Below, one piece after another: positions 11,390-21,603 of a stretch of 64,000 nt of DNA. The DNA comes from Phoronis australis (Eukaryota; Phoronida; Phoronidae). Positions within the stretch are counted from its first letter, which is position 1. Each line of letters begins with the position of its first letter. The notes beneath the pieces are model-generated. The model saw nothing but the letters and a program-made list of their open reading frames with translations. It was not told the origin of the DNA and searched no databases. The position numbers were made by a program, and so were the translations under genes. Location: contig NMRA01000082.1 in NCBI GenBank assembly GCA_002633005.1, positions 731,136 to 795,135 of the forward strand. The letters run 5' to 3'.

Positions 11390-12082
11390 GTAAGTCATGG
11401 AATCATAATGCAGAGTTTGAATTTGTTGCATTCGTTCACCCCAAGTGGGCGAGGCACACACTTATGTCAACTCTCACCAGCTGGACCCTCTGACTTATCG
11501 ATACCTTAAACAATGCCCACCCCCAATTTCAAAAATCCGGCAGGTTCACCTATGTTAGCACGTTTTTCGACCTTAGGCGATTGGGTTTTTACAAACGTAA
11601 CCACGTATACATGGATTGCCTGCGTTTTCGCCCCTCGTTCGGTATTTTCGAGCATGGGCCATTGCTTAACTTTTGATGCTTTAGTCAAAAACGTTCATTT
11701 TCAGTCACCAGGCTGTTGTCGACTTGTTTTATATGACATTTAATCATTATTTGTTTCAGGAATAAATGCACTGCTGCAGAAGGACACTATTTCAATTAAC
11801 AGTCCCACTGCAAATTCAATAATGCATTTTCTGGTGATAGCTTCCTAGGTCCACAAGGTGAAGAAGTAAACATGTGTGTTTTCTAAATATAGGCACAGTC
11901 TCTGGGGTTTAGTATGGGGAATACACAGTGCTAGACCGCTCCACTGCCTTACATCTTCAAAGGAAGTTGTAAGGTCTCATCCTTTCGTCAATATAAAGCA
12001 TAAATGTCAGTTTATAGTTACTGCATAGAACTTTGCACGTGACCATAATGAACGCAAGTTTGTGTGTTGTAACTGTTTCCAG

Positions 12083-12226
12083 TTGAGGCCTGTGACAAAC
12101 CAAACGTATACGGCGAAAATTGTGAATCAGAATGTCAGTGTCTGAACCCGGATGACTGTGACAGTGTCACGGGAAGCTGTGGTGGTATCTGTCCACCGCG
12201 ACGGCAAGGAGATAAGTGTGACCTGC
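12083..12226 (+). CDS. Gene A exon: one 8-Cys EGF-like repeat (duplicated exon, copy 2)
   Basis: The exon lies between ctgtttccag and gtaagt, 144 nt, phase 1 to 1, 48 residues. It has KPNVYGENC, CQCLNPDDC and PPRRQGDKC. It is the full-length partner of 5357-5494. Flanking introns are also shared. Confidence 0.85.
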
Positions 12227-12934
12227 GTAAGTTTGGACATCGTTTTCCGTTTTCAGATAAATTCTGTAAAGTTGGTCATGTCTTAATCCCCTTTATCACG
12301 TTTGGTTAATAGGCAACGGTGCGTCCAGAACGATCTAGTTATTTCCGTAGGCTCAATTCATCCCATGGTGTTTCATGTCTGTGCGTACTCGAAATTTAAG
12401 CAAAGTGATTTGGTCAAGAGACAGTTCAAAGCATAGCTTCAGCCTATTAGGTCATACAAGTCGTGAAAAACGTCATTTTTTAAAATGACATTTTTCACGA
12501 TTTAAAAATCGTTAGCATGCCTCTTACCTCTCTGGTATCTTTTGTTTAAGCGTGTTAGCGAACAAATAACCCGACAGACACACTAAAAGTAATTCTCCAA
12601 CATTTGCATTTTGGGAATTACGTGCCTTGCAGTTTTGTTTACAAATCACATAGACGTAGCGTAGACGGGAGTTCAACAGGAAGGTAATTTCAGACTATAC
12701 ACACCCGAGATGGTCAAGAAGGGCATGATCTGTAGAACCATTCTTTCATGCTGTGAGCGTGTCAGCTTACTATTGTGGGTGAATGCTTCCGACATTTGTT
12801 GCAAACAATTGCCTTCTTTAGAGGATGACCAAAATGTGTGACATGGTTGCAAGACTACTCAAAACTCTGATTCCAGTACAGCCCCACAGGTCGTATTAAC
12901 AAGTACGGCGAGTAAACATCAGAACAGGCGTGCG

Positions 12935-13065
12935 TTCAATAACGCTAGGACCTACGCTAGGATCTAGCTAAAATGTAGCAAAGTCACGTGTTCTCATTTG
13001 AAATACACGGCAATGTCTCACGTTATCCCGCGATGTCTTTTTAGCGAGGTCCTAGCGATACTGAA
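12935..13065. mobile_element. 131-bp MITE-like inverted-repeat element
   Basis: The ends are ttcaataacgctaggacct and, at the right, aggtcctagcgatactgaa, which is its near-perfect reverse complement. The interior repeats ctaggacctacgctagg and is non-coding. A partial copy lies at 4103. It looks like a non-autonomous DNA transposon; the superfamily is unknown and no clear target duplication was identified. Confidence 0.6.
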
Positions 13066-13125
13066 GGGTAGCCAGGTGATAAGCAACTGTTGAATGTGTT
13101 CAGTTTCTGCAATATCAACAACCTG

Positions 13126-13190
13126 TTATGTTATGTTATGTTATGTTATTTTATGTTATGTTATGTTATGTTATGTTATGTTATGTTATG
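13126..13190 (+). repeat. (TTATG)13 microsatellite
   Basis: Thirteen tandem TTATG pentamers with one G-to-T change at 13150. It lies in the intron about 55 bp before the acceptor of the exon at 13246. Confidence 0.95.
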
Positions 13191-13245
13191 CAGCAACCTA
13201 GGAAACGATTTCATTAAAAAGTAAAAAAGTCGTCTTTTGTTCCAG

Positions 13246-13392
13246 CAACTGCTTGTACCCTGCCAGGAACTTTTGGAGAGAAGTGCGAGCACAAATGCCA
13301 CTGCAATCAGTCCACGTGCGATTATCAAACCGGAAGCTGCAAGGACCATGGCGGCTGCGCTAAATACTTCTCGGGCGACAACTGTTCCACGT
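13246..13392 (+). CDS. Gene A exon: last EGF-like repeat
   Basis: The exon lies between ttgttccag and gtacgt, 147 nt, phase 1 to 1, 49 residues. It has GTFGEKC, CHCNQSTC and FSGDNC. It is the membrane-proximal repeat. A second donor four bases downstream (gtaagc) would shift the frame, so the first GT is preferred on phase. Confidence 0.82.
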
Positions 13393-13966
13393 GTACGTAA
13401 GCATCATCTGAGGACTACACTCAAACAGAAACCTGGTGCATTTTCTTGAAAAATATTCTCTGTTTACGAATCTTTTAAAGTGACTATGGTCAACGAGACC
13501 ATATCAAAAGGAGTCCATGGATTTACTGCTTGTATTTTAAAAGTTGTTTTCCTTATACCGTGTTGCAACTTCGGCGACACTGAAGCAAAACTTGTTTGCC
13601 ATATGACTGACTTAACTGAGTCTGTGTCGGAAGCCAACACGTCGGACGAATCGCATCATGTAAGTGACCAGGTTTTGGATCTTACTACACGCAACAGAGT
13701 AGTCAATTCGATTGTCAGGAAAATCTGACAGTGAGGTTAAAATATAGATCATAGACCCGGCTGACGGCTTTAAGAGGAACCAATTTTGTCGACACCATTG
13801 TACATTGTGTTACCTGTTTGTGACGTAGTAGATCTCGTAGTGGGAGTTTAGTAATGATTACAATGCTGTAAAAAATCTGTTCCCTTTTTATATTTTGACA
13901 TCAGGCTCACATCAATGACTATGTACATGATGAATGTCTACAAAACCCACGAGGTCTCTAGATAAG

Positions 13967-14705
13967 GGGGATAACGACTGAGAACATGTAATTATCTATT
14001 TATACCACATACTGAACGAGAAAAATTGCAATGAATCGAACTATCTTTCTCAACTCTCCTCGGCTTAGTAACTACTTTCTTTGTCAGAGGCCCGGGTTCG
14101 AAGGTCGTGACTTTTTAAGAAAAGCCGAGCTATATTTGACAAATAATGCCTTTACACAAAATCAATTGATAATTTAAGCAAAATAGAAATAAAGTGAATC
14201 TATAAACTAAGACTTAGCAAATATTATAGCTTACTACTCATTTTATCACGCTAAGCTTCGACCGGCAAAATATCTTCTGCTAAAGTAGGTTACCACTAGT
14301 AACTGAGTATGATGCTCAAGTCAAAGGATCTCGACGACACGATACCCGCACCAAATATGGAGATCGGTGATATACAAGTGAGAGAACACGAGAGAAAAAT
14401 TTCACTGAATTAAGATATCGTTTTTATGGAAATTGTGCGTCTTGTTTTTCATAGCGTATAAATGTCAGTACAATGCCCTTTGCTGAACATGCGATTGTTG
14501 CGTGTGCTGATTTAAGTATTCTATTTTCATGTTCGGCGACGTCAGCCGCTGAGTGGTGCAGTGGTAAAGTCGGCGACTCGAAACTCTTGAGCCCGGGGTT
14601 CGAAACCGAACTCGGTTTTCCGCCAAAATGTTATATCACTAGTGAGATAACTAAATCGGTTATTACACTGTTGTATTTGCCATTTGAGGCTAATATTGTG
14701 GTATA
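13967..14705 (+). repeat. Dispersed repeat, copy 1, with tRNA-like module
   Basis: About 740 bp similar throughout to 20551-21285, from ggataacgactgagaacatg to the shared end ctaatattgtg. It contains box A at 14554-14564 and box B at 14597-14607 of a tRNA-like sequence. It lies inside the last-but-two intron of gene A. Confidence 0.7.
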
Positions 14706-14869
14706 AATGCGGGTTTATTTGGACACAGGAACCTGGAAGACTTGAATGAAACGGGAATGGTCAACTAGTAGCATTGGTCGAATTGGGGACATATAAGCAT
14801 GACTGTGGGTGTTATGCGCGCCGCATCTTAAGCAGTAAGATTACCAGATACTCCAATGCTTTGTTTCAG

Positions 14870-14908
14870 TTGAAATCCCTGAGTCGGACATTGGATTGGG
14901 TGGTCGAA
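14870..14908 (+). CDS. Gene A mini-exon: 13-residue membrane-proximal stem
   Basis: 39 nt between a strong acceptor (ttgtttcag) and a perfect donor (gtaagt), phase 1 to 1. It encodes acidic and Gly-rich EIPESDIGLGGR. Including it joins the last EGF repeat to the transmembrane exon in frame, and skipping it also preserves the frame, so it may be alternatively spliced. Support is splice sites and phase only. Confidence 0.6.
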
Positions 14909-15365
14909 GTAAGTAAATTATTTTCATAACCCTAGGTCGCCAACGACTGTTTTAAAGTGAGCCACTTTTGCTTTGAAAACTGGTGTATTTATTTTTTACT
15001 CTATGAAACGCCTGTCCATGGCCAAATGTCATCTTTTAACTTGGATAAAGCAAATTTCATGTGTGTGATTAGAGACGCATTGAACATCTTAAAGTCCTTG
15101 TTGCAAACTGCCCATGTGGTTCCAGTATCCGAAAATACTTACTACATAAATTCTCATTTTCGACACCCTTTCTTTATATTCTTTTCGCCTTTCTTGCCAA
15201 AAGCGATTTTGTAACAGTATTTGACCCTTCTCTCTGAGCGTATGATTACCGGTTGTCATCGGTTATTTCCGTACCCACATTTCCGGCTCATCGGTTCAGG
15301 AACTTGTCCTGAACGCCGCCATTTTTTCCTTGTAACTGAATGTGCTATGGCTTGCTCGAAAAGTC

Positions 15366-15366
15366 N
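15366..15366. other. Assembly gap (single N)
   Basis: A single undetermined base within the intron before the terminal exon. Single Ns also occur at 21624, 51981 and 54002, where the flanks suggest contig joins rather than base-calling failures. Confidence 0.9.
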
Positions 15367-15950
15367 TTCCGGGTTCGCGGCAAGTTCAAAATGGCGGTGT
15401 TTCTTCGGGTGCGAATCGTGAGTGGCGCGTTCATTTAAACTGTTTTCGAGTACGGATCGTGTATTAGTTATGGGGTAGGTACTTCTTGGATCCTTATAAC
15501 ATCTTCTAACCATGTAATAAGGGTTAACAACGCGTGAGACAAGGACTTTAATACATGACTTGGTCCTACATGTAGTAAATACTATTAGCGAAGGTATCCT
15601 ACCTAGTTGACTTCCATGATTGTGTTAGTTGCCATAATCAGCACGTTTTTCATTTTTATCTGATTATACTCATTTAAATCCGTAATCAACCCGTAGCACT
15701 ATAAGGCAGTGACGCGAGCCATTGATTGAGAGAATTACATTTGAATTAACCCGGTCTGCTTTCCGAACTCGCAAGACACTCGCGAAAACTCAAGATCACA
15801 CAAGTACACGTACATGTTTTCGCGATACATCGTCATGCACTAGGCCTACAAACAAGACACGTGCCCACACTACGTTTTCTCTCGATTGTCTAGAGTCGAT
15901 GGAGCATAAACGTACTATTTAACCTAATGGTACCCAGTTCTTTGTTCCAG

Positions 15951-16300
15951 GCCAAGCTCAGACAGCTGAGGCCGCTACAAAAGAAAATGTAATTACGATA
16001 ACCGTGGGCGGCGTCTGCGCCCTGGTTGTTATTTGCTGCATTGCACTCGCCATATTTGTCTGCGTGGCGAAAACTCATAAAAGTCGGTTGAACCTAGAAT
16101 TGGCCGATGACGGCGACGAAACCGATCCAGAGGTCAACTATGCAAATAAAATGAAGAGGTCGCCGCAGATATCACTTAGTTCCGTAACAGGTTCAAACGT
16201 GGAAAATACCAGCGTGAGTAGCTCTCAAGAAACGCTCAAGACTTATACAGAGACTTCTAGTGAAGGGGACTCAAACCTATCCGGAAAAGAAGAACAATAG
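15951..16300 (+). CDS. Gene A terminal exon: transmembrane helix and cytoplasmic tail
   Basis: The exon begins after ctttgttccag in phase 1 and runs to TAG at 16298-16300, about 116 residues. A short Gln/Thr/Ala stem is followed by a hydrophobic helix (ITITVGGVCALVV then ICCIALAIFVCV). A basic stop-transfer KTHKSR comes next, then an acidic stretch (DDGDETDPE) and a Ser/Thr-rich tail. The tail holds VNYANK, a YxN motif of the type bound by Grb2-like SH2 domains when phosphorylated. There is no kinase, death or TIR domain. A decayed copy of this exon at 18881-19516 also keeps VNYANK. Confidence 0.9.
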
Positions 16301-16497
16301 CTTTGTCAAAGCTATTCTGCCTCTCCTTTATGTCTTAAATATTTACCCATTTGTTGGACTATGATATCACCGTTAATCTTTTCATTAACAATCGTCTCGT
16401 CGATATAGTTTTTTCCCAAATCAGTGAGCGTAACATGTGAAGAAAGCGATGTACGTATTCATTTATTCATGTTCTCGTGTGTATATATATTGATTAC

Positions 16498-16503
16498 AAT
16501 AAA
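16498..16503 (+). promoter_or_regulatory. Poly(A) signal of gene A
   Basis: AATAAA lies 198 bases after the stop codon, followed by a GT/T-rich stretch (cttgtgttataaacaaatgtttc). This fits a 3' UTR of about 220 nt. Confidence 0.75.
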
Positions 16504-16529
16504 CCACAACTTGTGTTATAAACAAATGT

Positions 16530-18880
16530 TTCATTCAAGCCACGTACATGTACTGATTCGTCTCGTCTTTATCCTTACTCAGATTGGAAATGACCCCTAG
16601 GTGTGGCAAAAGCTAGTAGGTCATTGTTGCTTCAAATGACGCTCGAAAGTTGCGTATATACATACAAAAAGTATATAACGAAATTTCTATTCAGCCATCG
16701 TTTATTTAATGCCTCAGAATTGCATGCTTGTTCTAGACTCTTGCATAGGTGGGTGATTAATGTTTCGTGTCAGATTTCGCTTCATCTCCATTCGAGTCAC
16801 GTGGTTCATTTGCGACTTTTTATTGCCATTTTCGTAAAATGACAGCAGGTGGCTGCCAAATGGATTAGTGATTTAATTTCGGTTGCCGTCACGCTCATGT
16901 TGTCGTGGACATACATATATGCAAATGGTTGGAACAAGCCTGCAATTCCGATGCATATCTAACTAAAGTCTATACAAGCACCACGTTAACATTAAAATTG
17001 AGTTTGCTTCAAGCGTGGAGGGTATCGTTGGAGAGTTCCTATAGAAATTTGCATACCAAATTTTATGAACACAGAAATGAAAAGTGATGAAGCATATGAA
17101 ATCCCGGGGCTATACCTCTAATCTTAAGTGAAGGGTCGCTGAGAGCAGTACAGTGTGACCCTCTCGCCGGTGCCATCCCTTCTCGACACCAGCTGAAAAC
17201 CTACCCTACAACACGCGGGCTACTAACATTCTCGAAATGGAAACCTGCCACGGATTTATATGTTACGATTTTGGGTCATCCCCCACGAAAGTCTAATCTG
17301 AACGACCGGCAAATTCGTGCCTTATATTTGCAGCAGATTGGGCTTATTAATTGGTAACTGTAGTTTATATGCAGGGATATTCTCCCGAAACAGGCTCCAA
17401 ACTTGTGCTTATATTTATGTTTTGTAGTCGAGTTTGCGACCCGAACCTGGGCAACCTGTAAATTTCTATAGCGACAACGCGCTGTCTAGCACGCGCTGGG
17501 GAATGTATCATTGCTGCTTATCAGGTCTTTTTTGAATTATGTCTATTTGGAACTCGACCAATTAAGTACACCGGCAATGGGAAAGAGTAGCTGCGCTATC
17601 GCCAGTCTTAGCTCAAGTAACTGCGGCTGCGACAATGGAAACAATATGTATAATTACTTTCGCACGGGTAACACTGAGCAACGGTGGGAAACGCCGAGGG
17701 GAAACAAATACTCCTAAGAGTGAGCATTCATCGCAAGAGATAGAAATACTTCTTGAAAAGGCCGTGTTCAAAGCTTCAACCAGAACAGTCACTGTCAGAT
17801 TTTAGTAGGCAAGGTGTGCAGCTGCGGGATTCTTTCCCCAGGCAATACAAATTTCTTTCCAGAACATTTGACCCTGCCGTAACACAAAGTACAGTAATTA
17901 GAAAACTAAGAATGCATTTTAAATACTGTATAGTACACAAGTTGCATCATCAATTTACATACGGAGGTAGAAAGCCAGCTAAGCTGTATGAAGACTATCG
18001 TCAACATACAGCTAGGTAGCTGTGTGTAGAGCTCCGTTAGACACCAAAATTTCACATTACCCCGGGTGTTCAGCTTGTCACCTCGTCGTGAAACTTAGAG
18101 CTAACAACCTACAGGGGTGCATGAAGAATCTGGGAATGAACCTACATTCATCTTGCCCGTAACACCCGTTTATAGAAGTAAAAAGACAATCTATTAAACG
18201 TTATTTTTCGTAAGTCTCCGCCTTTTGTAACAATGGAAAATCTGTGGTCGATTTGAAAACAGTGCATACTTGTGACACGCGCACTTACGCGCCATTTCCG
18301 AAAAATTTGCGATATCTCTCGAGAGTTTTTCTGAAATTAAATTTTCTGATAATAAAATAGTAAAAGTTTGTGATGAAATGAAACCACTTACGATTGTCAT
18401 AACATGTATGCAACCTCGCATTTGATTGAATAACATGAAAATTGGCCAACAGTAGACGCAATGGCACCCAAAGAGCGCATCGCAATTTTAGCAGCAAAAT
18501 AACTGAAGAACGCCAATTTTCCAACACCAAGGTAAATAATTTAGTTTACTCAAGGAAGAGTTAGAATTTTATAGCGAGGCATCATTAATTTTGGCGGCGA
18601 CAGGCACGATGAGAAGCCGGAGGGAGTGAAATTAAGTCGACGGAATGATGTCACCCAGGCCATTGATCCGACGAACTGACGTCACCAAGGCCAGTGTGAT
18701 ATCGGACACCCTCCCTCTGCATTCGCAAAAAAACGGCCCGCGAGAAAAAAATAGAACACCTCGAATCCAAATAGGGGGCCCGGTACAGTACCTGGGACCA
18801 AGGCGGTGCCGAAACGAACTCGACGAATTTCAGTAATGGAGCGGGGAAGACGGAATTTGTGCAAACGATGCATTTTATAT
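16530..18880. other. Intergenic stretch after gene A
   Basis: No supported gene. Part of 17930-18040 (from agccagctaa) is repeated at about 29255-29330. A CpG-richer patch at 18590-18840 contains a palindromic TGACGTCA at 18678, a CRE-like site, without an evident gene beside it. Confidence 0.45.
17950..18040 (+). repeat. Short dispersed repeat (partner at 29255-29330)
   Basis: The shared core is aagactatcgtcaa.atacagctaggta followed by ctgtgtgt. The family is unidentified. Confidence 0.45.
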
Positions 18881-19516
18881 AATAGATAACCAAAGGCAGC
18901 GTCTGCACCCTAGTCGTTATTTGCTGCATAACATTCGCCACATTTGTCTGTATGACGAAAACTTACAGAAGTTGGTAAAAAATAAAATTGGCCGATGAGA
19001 CTGACAAAACCGAACCAGAGGTCAACTATGCAAATAAACTGAAGAGGTCTCCGCAGAAATTACCTGGTTCTTATGACAGGTTCAAATTTGGAAAATATCA
19101 GCGTGAGTAGAGCACATGAAACAGCCGAGACGTCCACAGAGACATCTAGTGAACGTGATTCAAACGTATCCGAAATGAAGAGCCATTCCTTCTACAAAGT
19201 TATAATTCTGCCTCTCTTTTGTGTCTTAAATATTGATATGTTTATTGAATTATCTTATCACCGTTATTCGGTTCATCAACATTCGTATCGTCGTTATATT
19301 TTTCCCAAATCAGTGGGCGCAACATGTGAAGAAAGCGATTGTGTATATTTTTTCATATTCACGTGCATGACTACATTAAATGACAACTTGTGCCAAAGAC
19401 AAATGTTTCACTTAGGCCACGTACTGATTGGTCTCGTCTTTATCCTTACTCACATTGGAAATGACGCCTACAGTGTAGGTCCTTGTTGCTTCTGGTGACG
19501 CCTAAAAGTTGCTCAT
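18881..19516 (+). pseudogene. Decayed duplicate of the gene A terminal exon and 3' UTR
   Basis: From gataaccaaaggcagcgtctgc to about 19170 the sequence follows 15988-16290. The helix region and the EVNYANK / KRSPQ tail are recognisable. There is a stop soon after the transmembrane segment (ttggtaaaa) and a frameshift near 19070, after which the TGSNLENISVS and ETSSERDSN segments are in another frame. Similarity continues into the 3' UTR and beyond (shared tcgtctttatccttactca), so this is a DNA-level duplication and not a retrocopy. No EGF exon is seen beside it. Confidence 0.8.
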
Positions 19517-19970
19517 CACAGTGTTATGTTTTCAGTCGACAAAGAAGAGTATAAGTTACGGGAACTCCGGAGGCCCGTATTATGGGATTTTCCTTTTCAT
19601 ATCATAGAGCAAAATCGGGCAAACTTAGGACCCAAAAGCTTTAGACCGTTTCATGAAATTTTTTTAAAATAAAGACCGGTCTAAAATAAGACCGAAATAA
19701 AGCTTGCTACAGGGTATTATTTTTATCTAAAATGACCAAAGCTTGAACACTTTGTCACTGTAAAATGTAGAATACATTTGTCGATATTCTTCAGAGTATT
19801 ACATGTACAATATGTTCCTAAAGATGTCAGATTAAATATCGCCTGTTATCGTTTTAGAATCGTTAAAGGCAAAGTGATCTGACATACCACACTTGTGAAA
19901 TGATATTTTCTTAGGCTTTACACTAATGACGTACCTTGTGTGCACATATAGCTCACATCATGCAGTGTTA

Positions 19971-20410
19971 CACAGGGGCTTGGGTTTATCTGTTCCTCGA
20001 TCGCAAATGATGTCACTCACTACTACATGTAAGAAAACATAAAGGTTGGACACTCGAAATCTGTTTCCTAAAAATTGTCTACTCAAATGTGCCTGGAACT
20101 CCACGAAACTAGCATCAAACAACTGTTAGAATACCTTCTTTCATTTGATCTCTTCAAATTGCCTTCGAGTGGTGATTTGGCGACAAAAATGCCAAAAGAA
20201 TGCCAAAATCACAAGTTCAAGGAAGTCATTCCGTCATGGCAGACGGTCTTCACACATCCGGGTTTTTAACGGACGCTCCCGAGCTAAATCCGAAAGTCTA
20301 CTTTCGCGCGCCGTCAATCCCTCGACTACTTGGTCATGAGAAGCAGAAAGCACTATCATTGCCAAATAAATGTAACTACTCAGATATTTGTGTCAAATAT
20401 AAAGAATCCT
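19971..20410 (+). repeat. Dispersed repeat, copy 1
   Basis: The part ggtttatctgttcctcga through cactcgaaatctg to about 20120 is repeated on the opposite strand at 29965-30125. The following part (gtggtgatttggcgac and on) is repeated in direct orientation within 29370-29730. Non-coding; family unknown. Confidence 0.5.
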
Positions 20411-20419
20411 GATACATAT

Positions 20420-20579
20420 AGATTATTACATGGCGAAGTCGTTATCCCCCGTTATCTAGAGCCCGAGTGGATTTTCCAGAATTATCGCCTGAGGGGCGTT
20501 AGCCCCGAGGGTGATAATTCTCCAAAGTCCACGAGGGCTCTACATAAAAGGGATAACGACTGAGAACATGTAATAATCT
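20420..20579. repeat. 160-bp near-palindromic hairpin (foldback element)
   Basis: The left arm agattattacatg..gtcgttatccccc..agagccc pairs with the right arm gggctct..ggataacgac..catgtaataatct. The inner arms agaattatc and gataattct also pair, with cgttagccccga near the loop. The right arm continues into the tRNA-containing repeat at 20551. Parts of the left arm recur at 62527-62575. Confidence 0.65.
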
Positions 20580-21285
20580 ATTTATACCACATACTGAGCG
20601 AGAAACATTACAATGAATCGATCTACCTTTCTTGACTCGCCTCGGCTTTGTAACTACTTTCTATGTCAGAGGGCCGGGGTCGGAGGTCGTGACCTTTTAA
20701 GAAAACCGGGTTATTTTTTCAAATAATGCTTTTACTCAAAACCAATTGAAAACTTCAATATGATAGAAATAATTGAATTCATAAATTAAGGTTTACCAAC
20801 TATTATAGTTTAACACACGTTTTTTTTCACGCTAAGCTTCAACCGGGAAATTATCGTCTGCTAAAGTAGGTTACCACTGGTAACTGAATATAATTCTCAA
20901 GTCAAAGATCCTGACGACACGATACCCGCATTCAAACTGTAGATCGGTGATTTGTAAGTAAGAGGACATGAGAGAACATTTTCACTGAATTAAGATATCA
21001 TTTTTGTGGAAATTATGTGTCTTATTTTTCGTAACGTATAAGTACAGTACAATGCGGTTTGTTGAACATGCGATTATTGCGCGTGCTCATTTAAGTATTT
21101 TATTTTCACTCGTGATGACGTCAGCCGCTGCTTGGTGTAGTGGTAAAGTCGGCGACCAGCAATTTCAGGGTCCCGGGTTCGACTCCGTCCTCGGTTTCCC
21201 GCCAAATCGTTATCTCACTAGGGAGTTAACTTTATGGGTTATTACACGATTGTATCTGCCATTTGACGCTAATATTGTGATATAA
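20551..21285 (+). repeat. Dispersed repeat, copy 2, with tRNA-like module
   Basis: Partner of 13967-14705. Box A TGGTGTAGTGG is at 21133-21143 and box B GGTTCGACTCC, an exact consensus match, is at 21176-21186. The downstream taggaagttaa-like T-arm region and the ctaatattgtg end are shared with copy 1. Confidence 0.7.
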
Positions 21286-21603
21286 TGTATTGATATGCGG
21301 TACTGTGATTTCTTATGAAAATTTTACTTTTGGCCAAAACCATTGAGTTAACTCGTCGGCCACGCGCATTGTAATACTTGCACGGACTGCGTTTCCTGGC
21401 CGAGTGTGTGTTGTGCTTCAATAAAAAAAGTGCGTGATGTCAAGATGAGAAACAAGATACGCCAGTTTATGCAAAAAATCTAAGTTAAGGCTAAAATGAG
21501 CCGTCAGTGGAATAAAGTTACAAATAATCATTAAAATACTAACTTTGAAATTCTCAATTAGTTGAGTTTTGGATTAGAATTATTGAATTTGAAATATAGG
21601 TTG

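Larger units (their letters stand above)
5880..12790 (+). repeat. Intragenic segmental duplication, long copy
   Basis: Partner of 3105-5840. It contains exons 6191, 7061, 9223, 11249 and 12083. The short partner lacks roughly 7175-11440. Which state is ancestral cannot be told from this window alone, but the truncated exon at 4455 argues for a deletion in the short copy. Confidence 0.65.
1787..16300 (+). other. Gene A, 3' part: multi-EGF type I membrane receptor (gene span)
   Basis: Joining the exons listed separately (1787, 2424, 3467, 5357, 6191, 7061, 9223, 11249, 12083, 13246, 14870, 15951) gives one open frame of roughly 1,450 residues, because every junction is phase 1. It consists of 8-Cys EGF/laminin-type repeats, a 13-residue stem exon, one transmembrane helix and a roughly 85-residue cytoplasmic tail ending at 16300. 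The signal peptide and N-terminal domains are not in the window; by analogy with gene B they may include Ig and FN3 modules. The repeat style matches scavenger receptor class F, MEGF10-type and Tie-like ectodomains. A role in ligand or particle binding at the cell surface is inference. No kinase domain follows the transmembrane helix. Confidence 0.8.

Noticed and set aside
18678-18685. TGACGTCA CRE-like site as a promoter
   Set aside because: No gene start, TATA or initiator context is visible nearby; a lone 8-mer is weak evidence.
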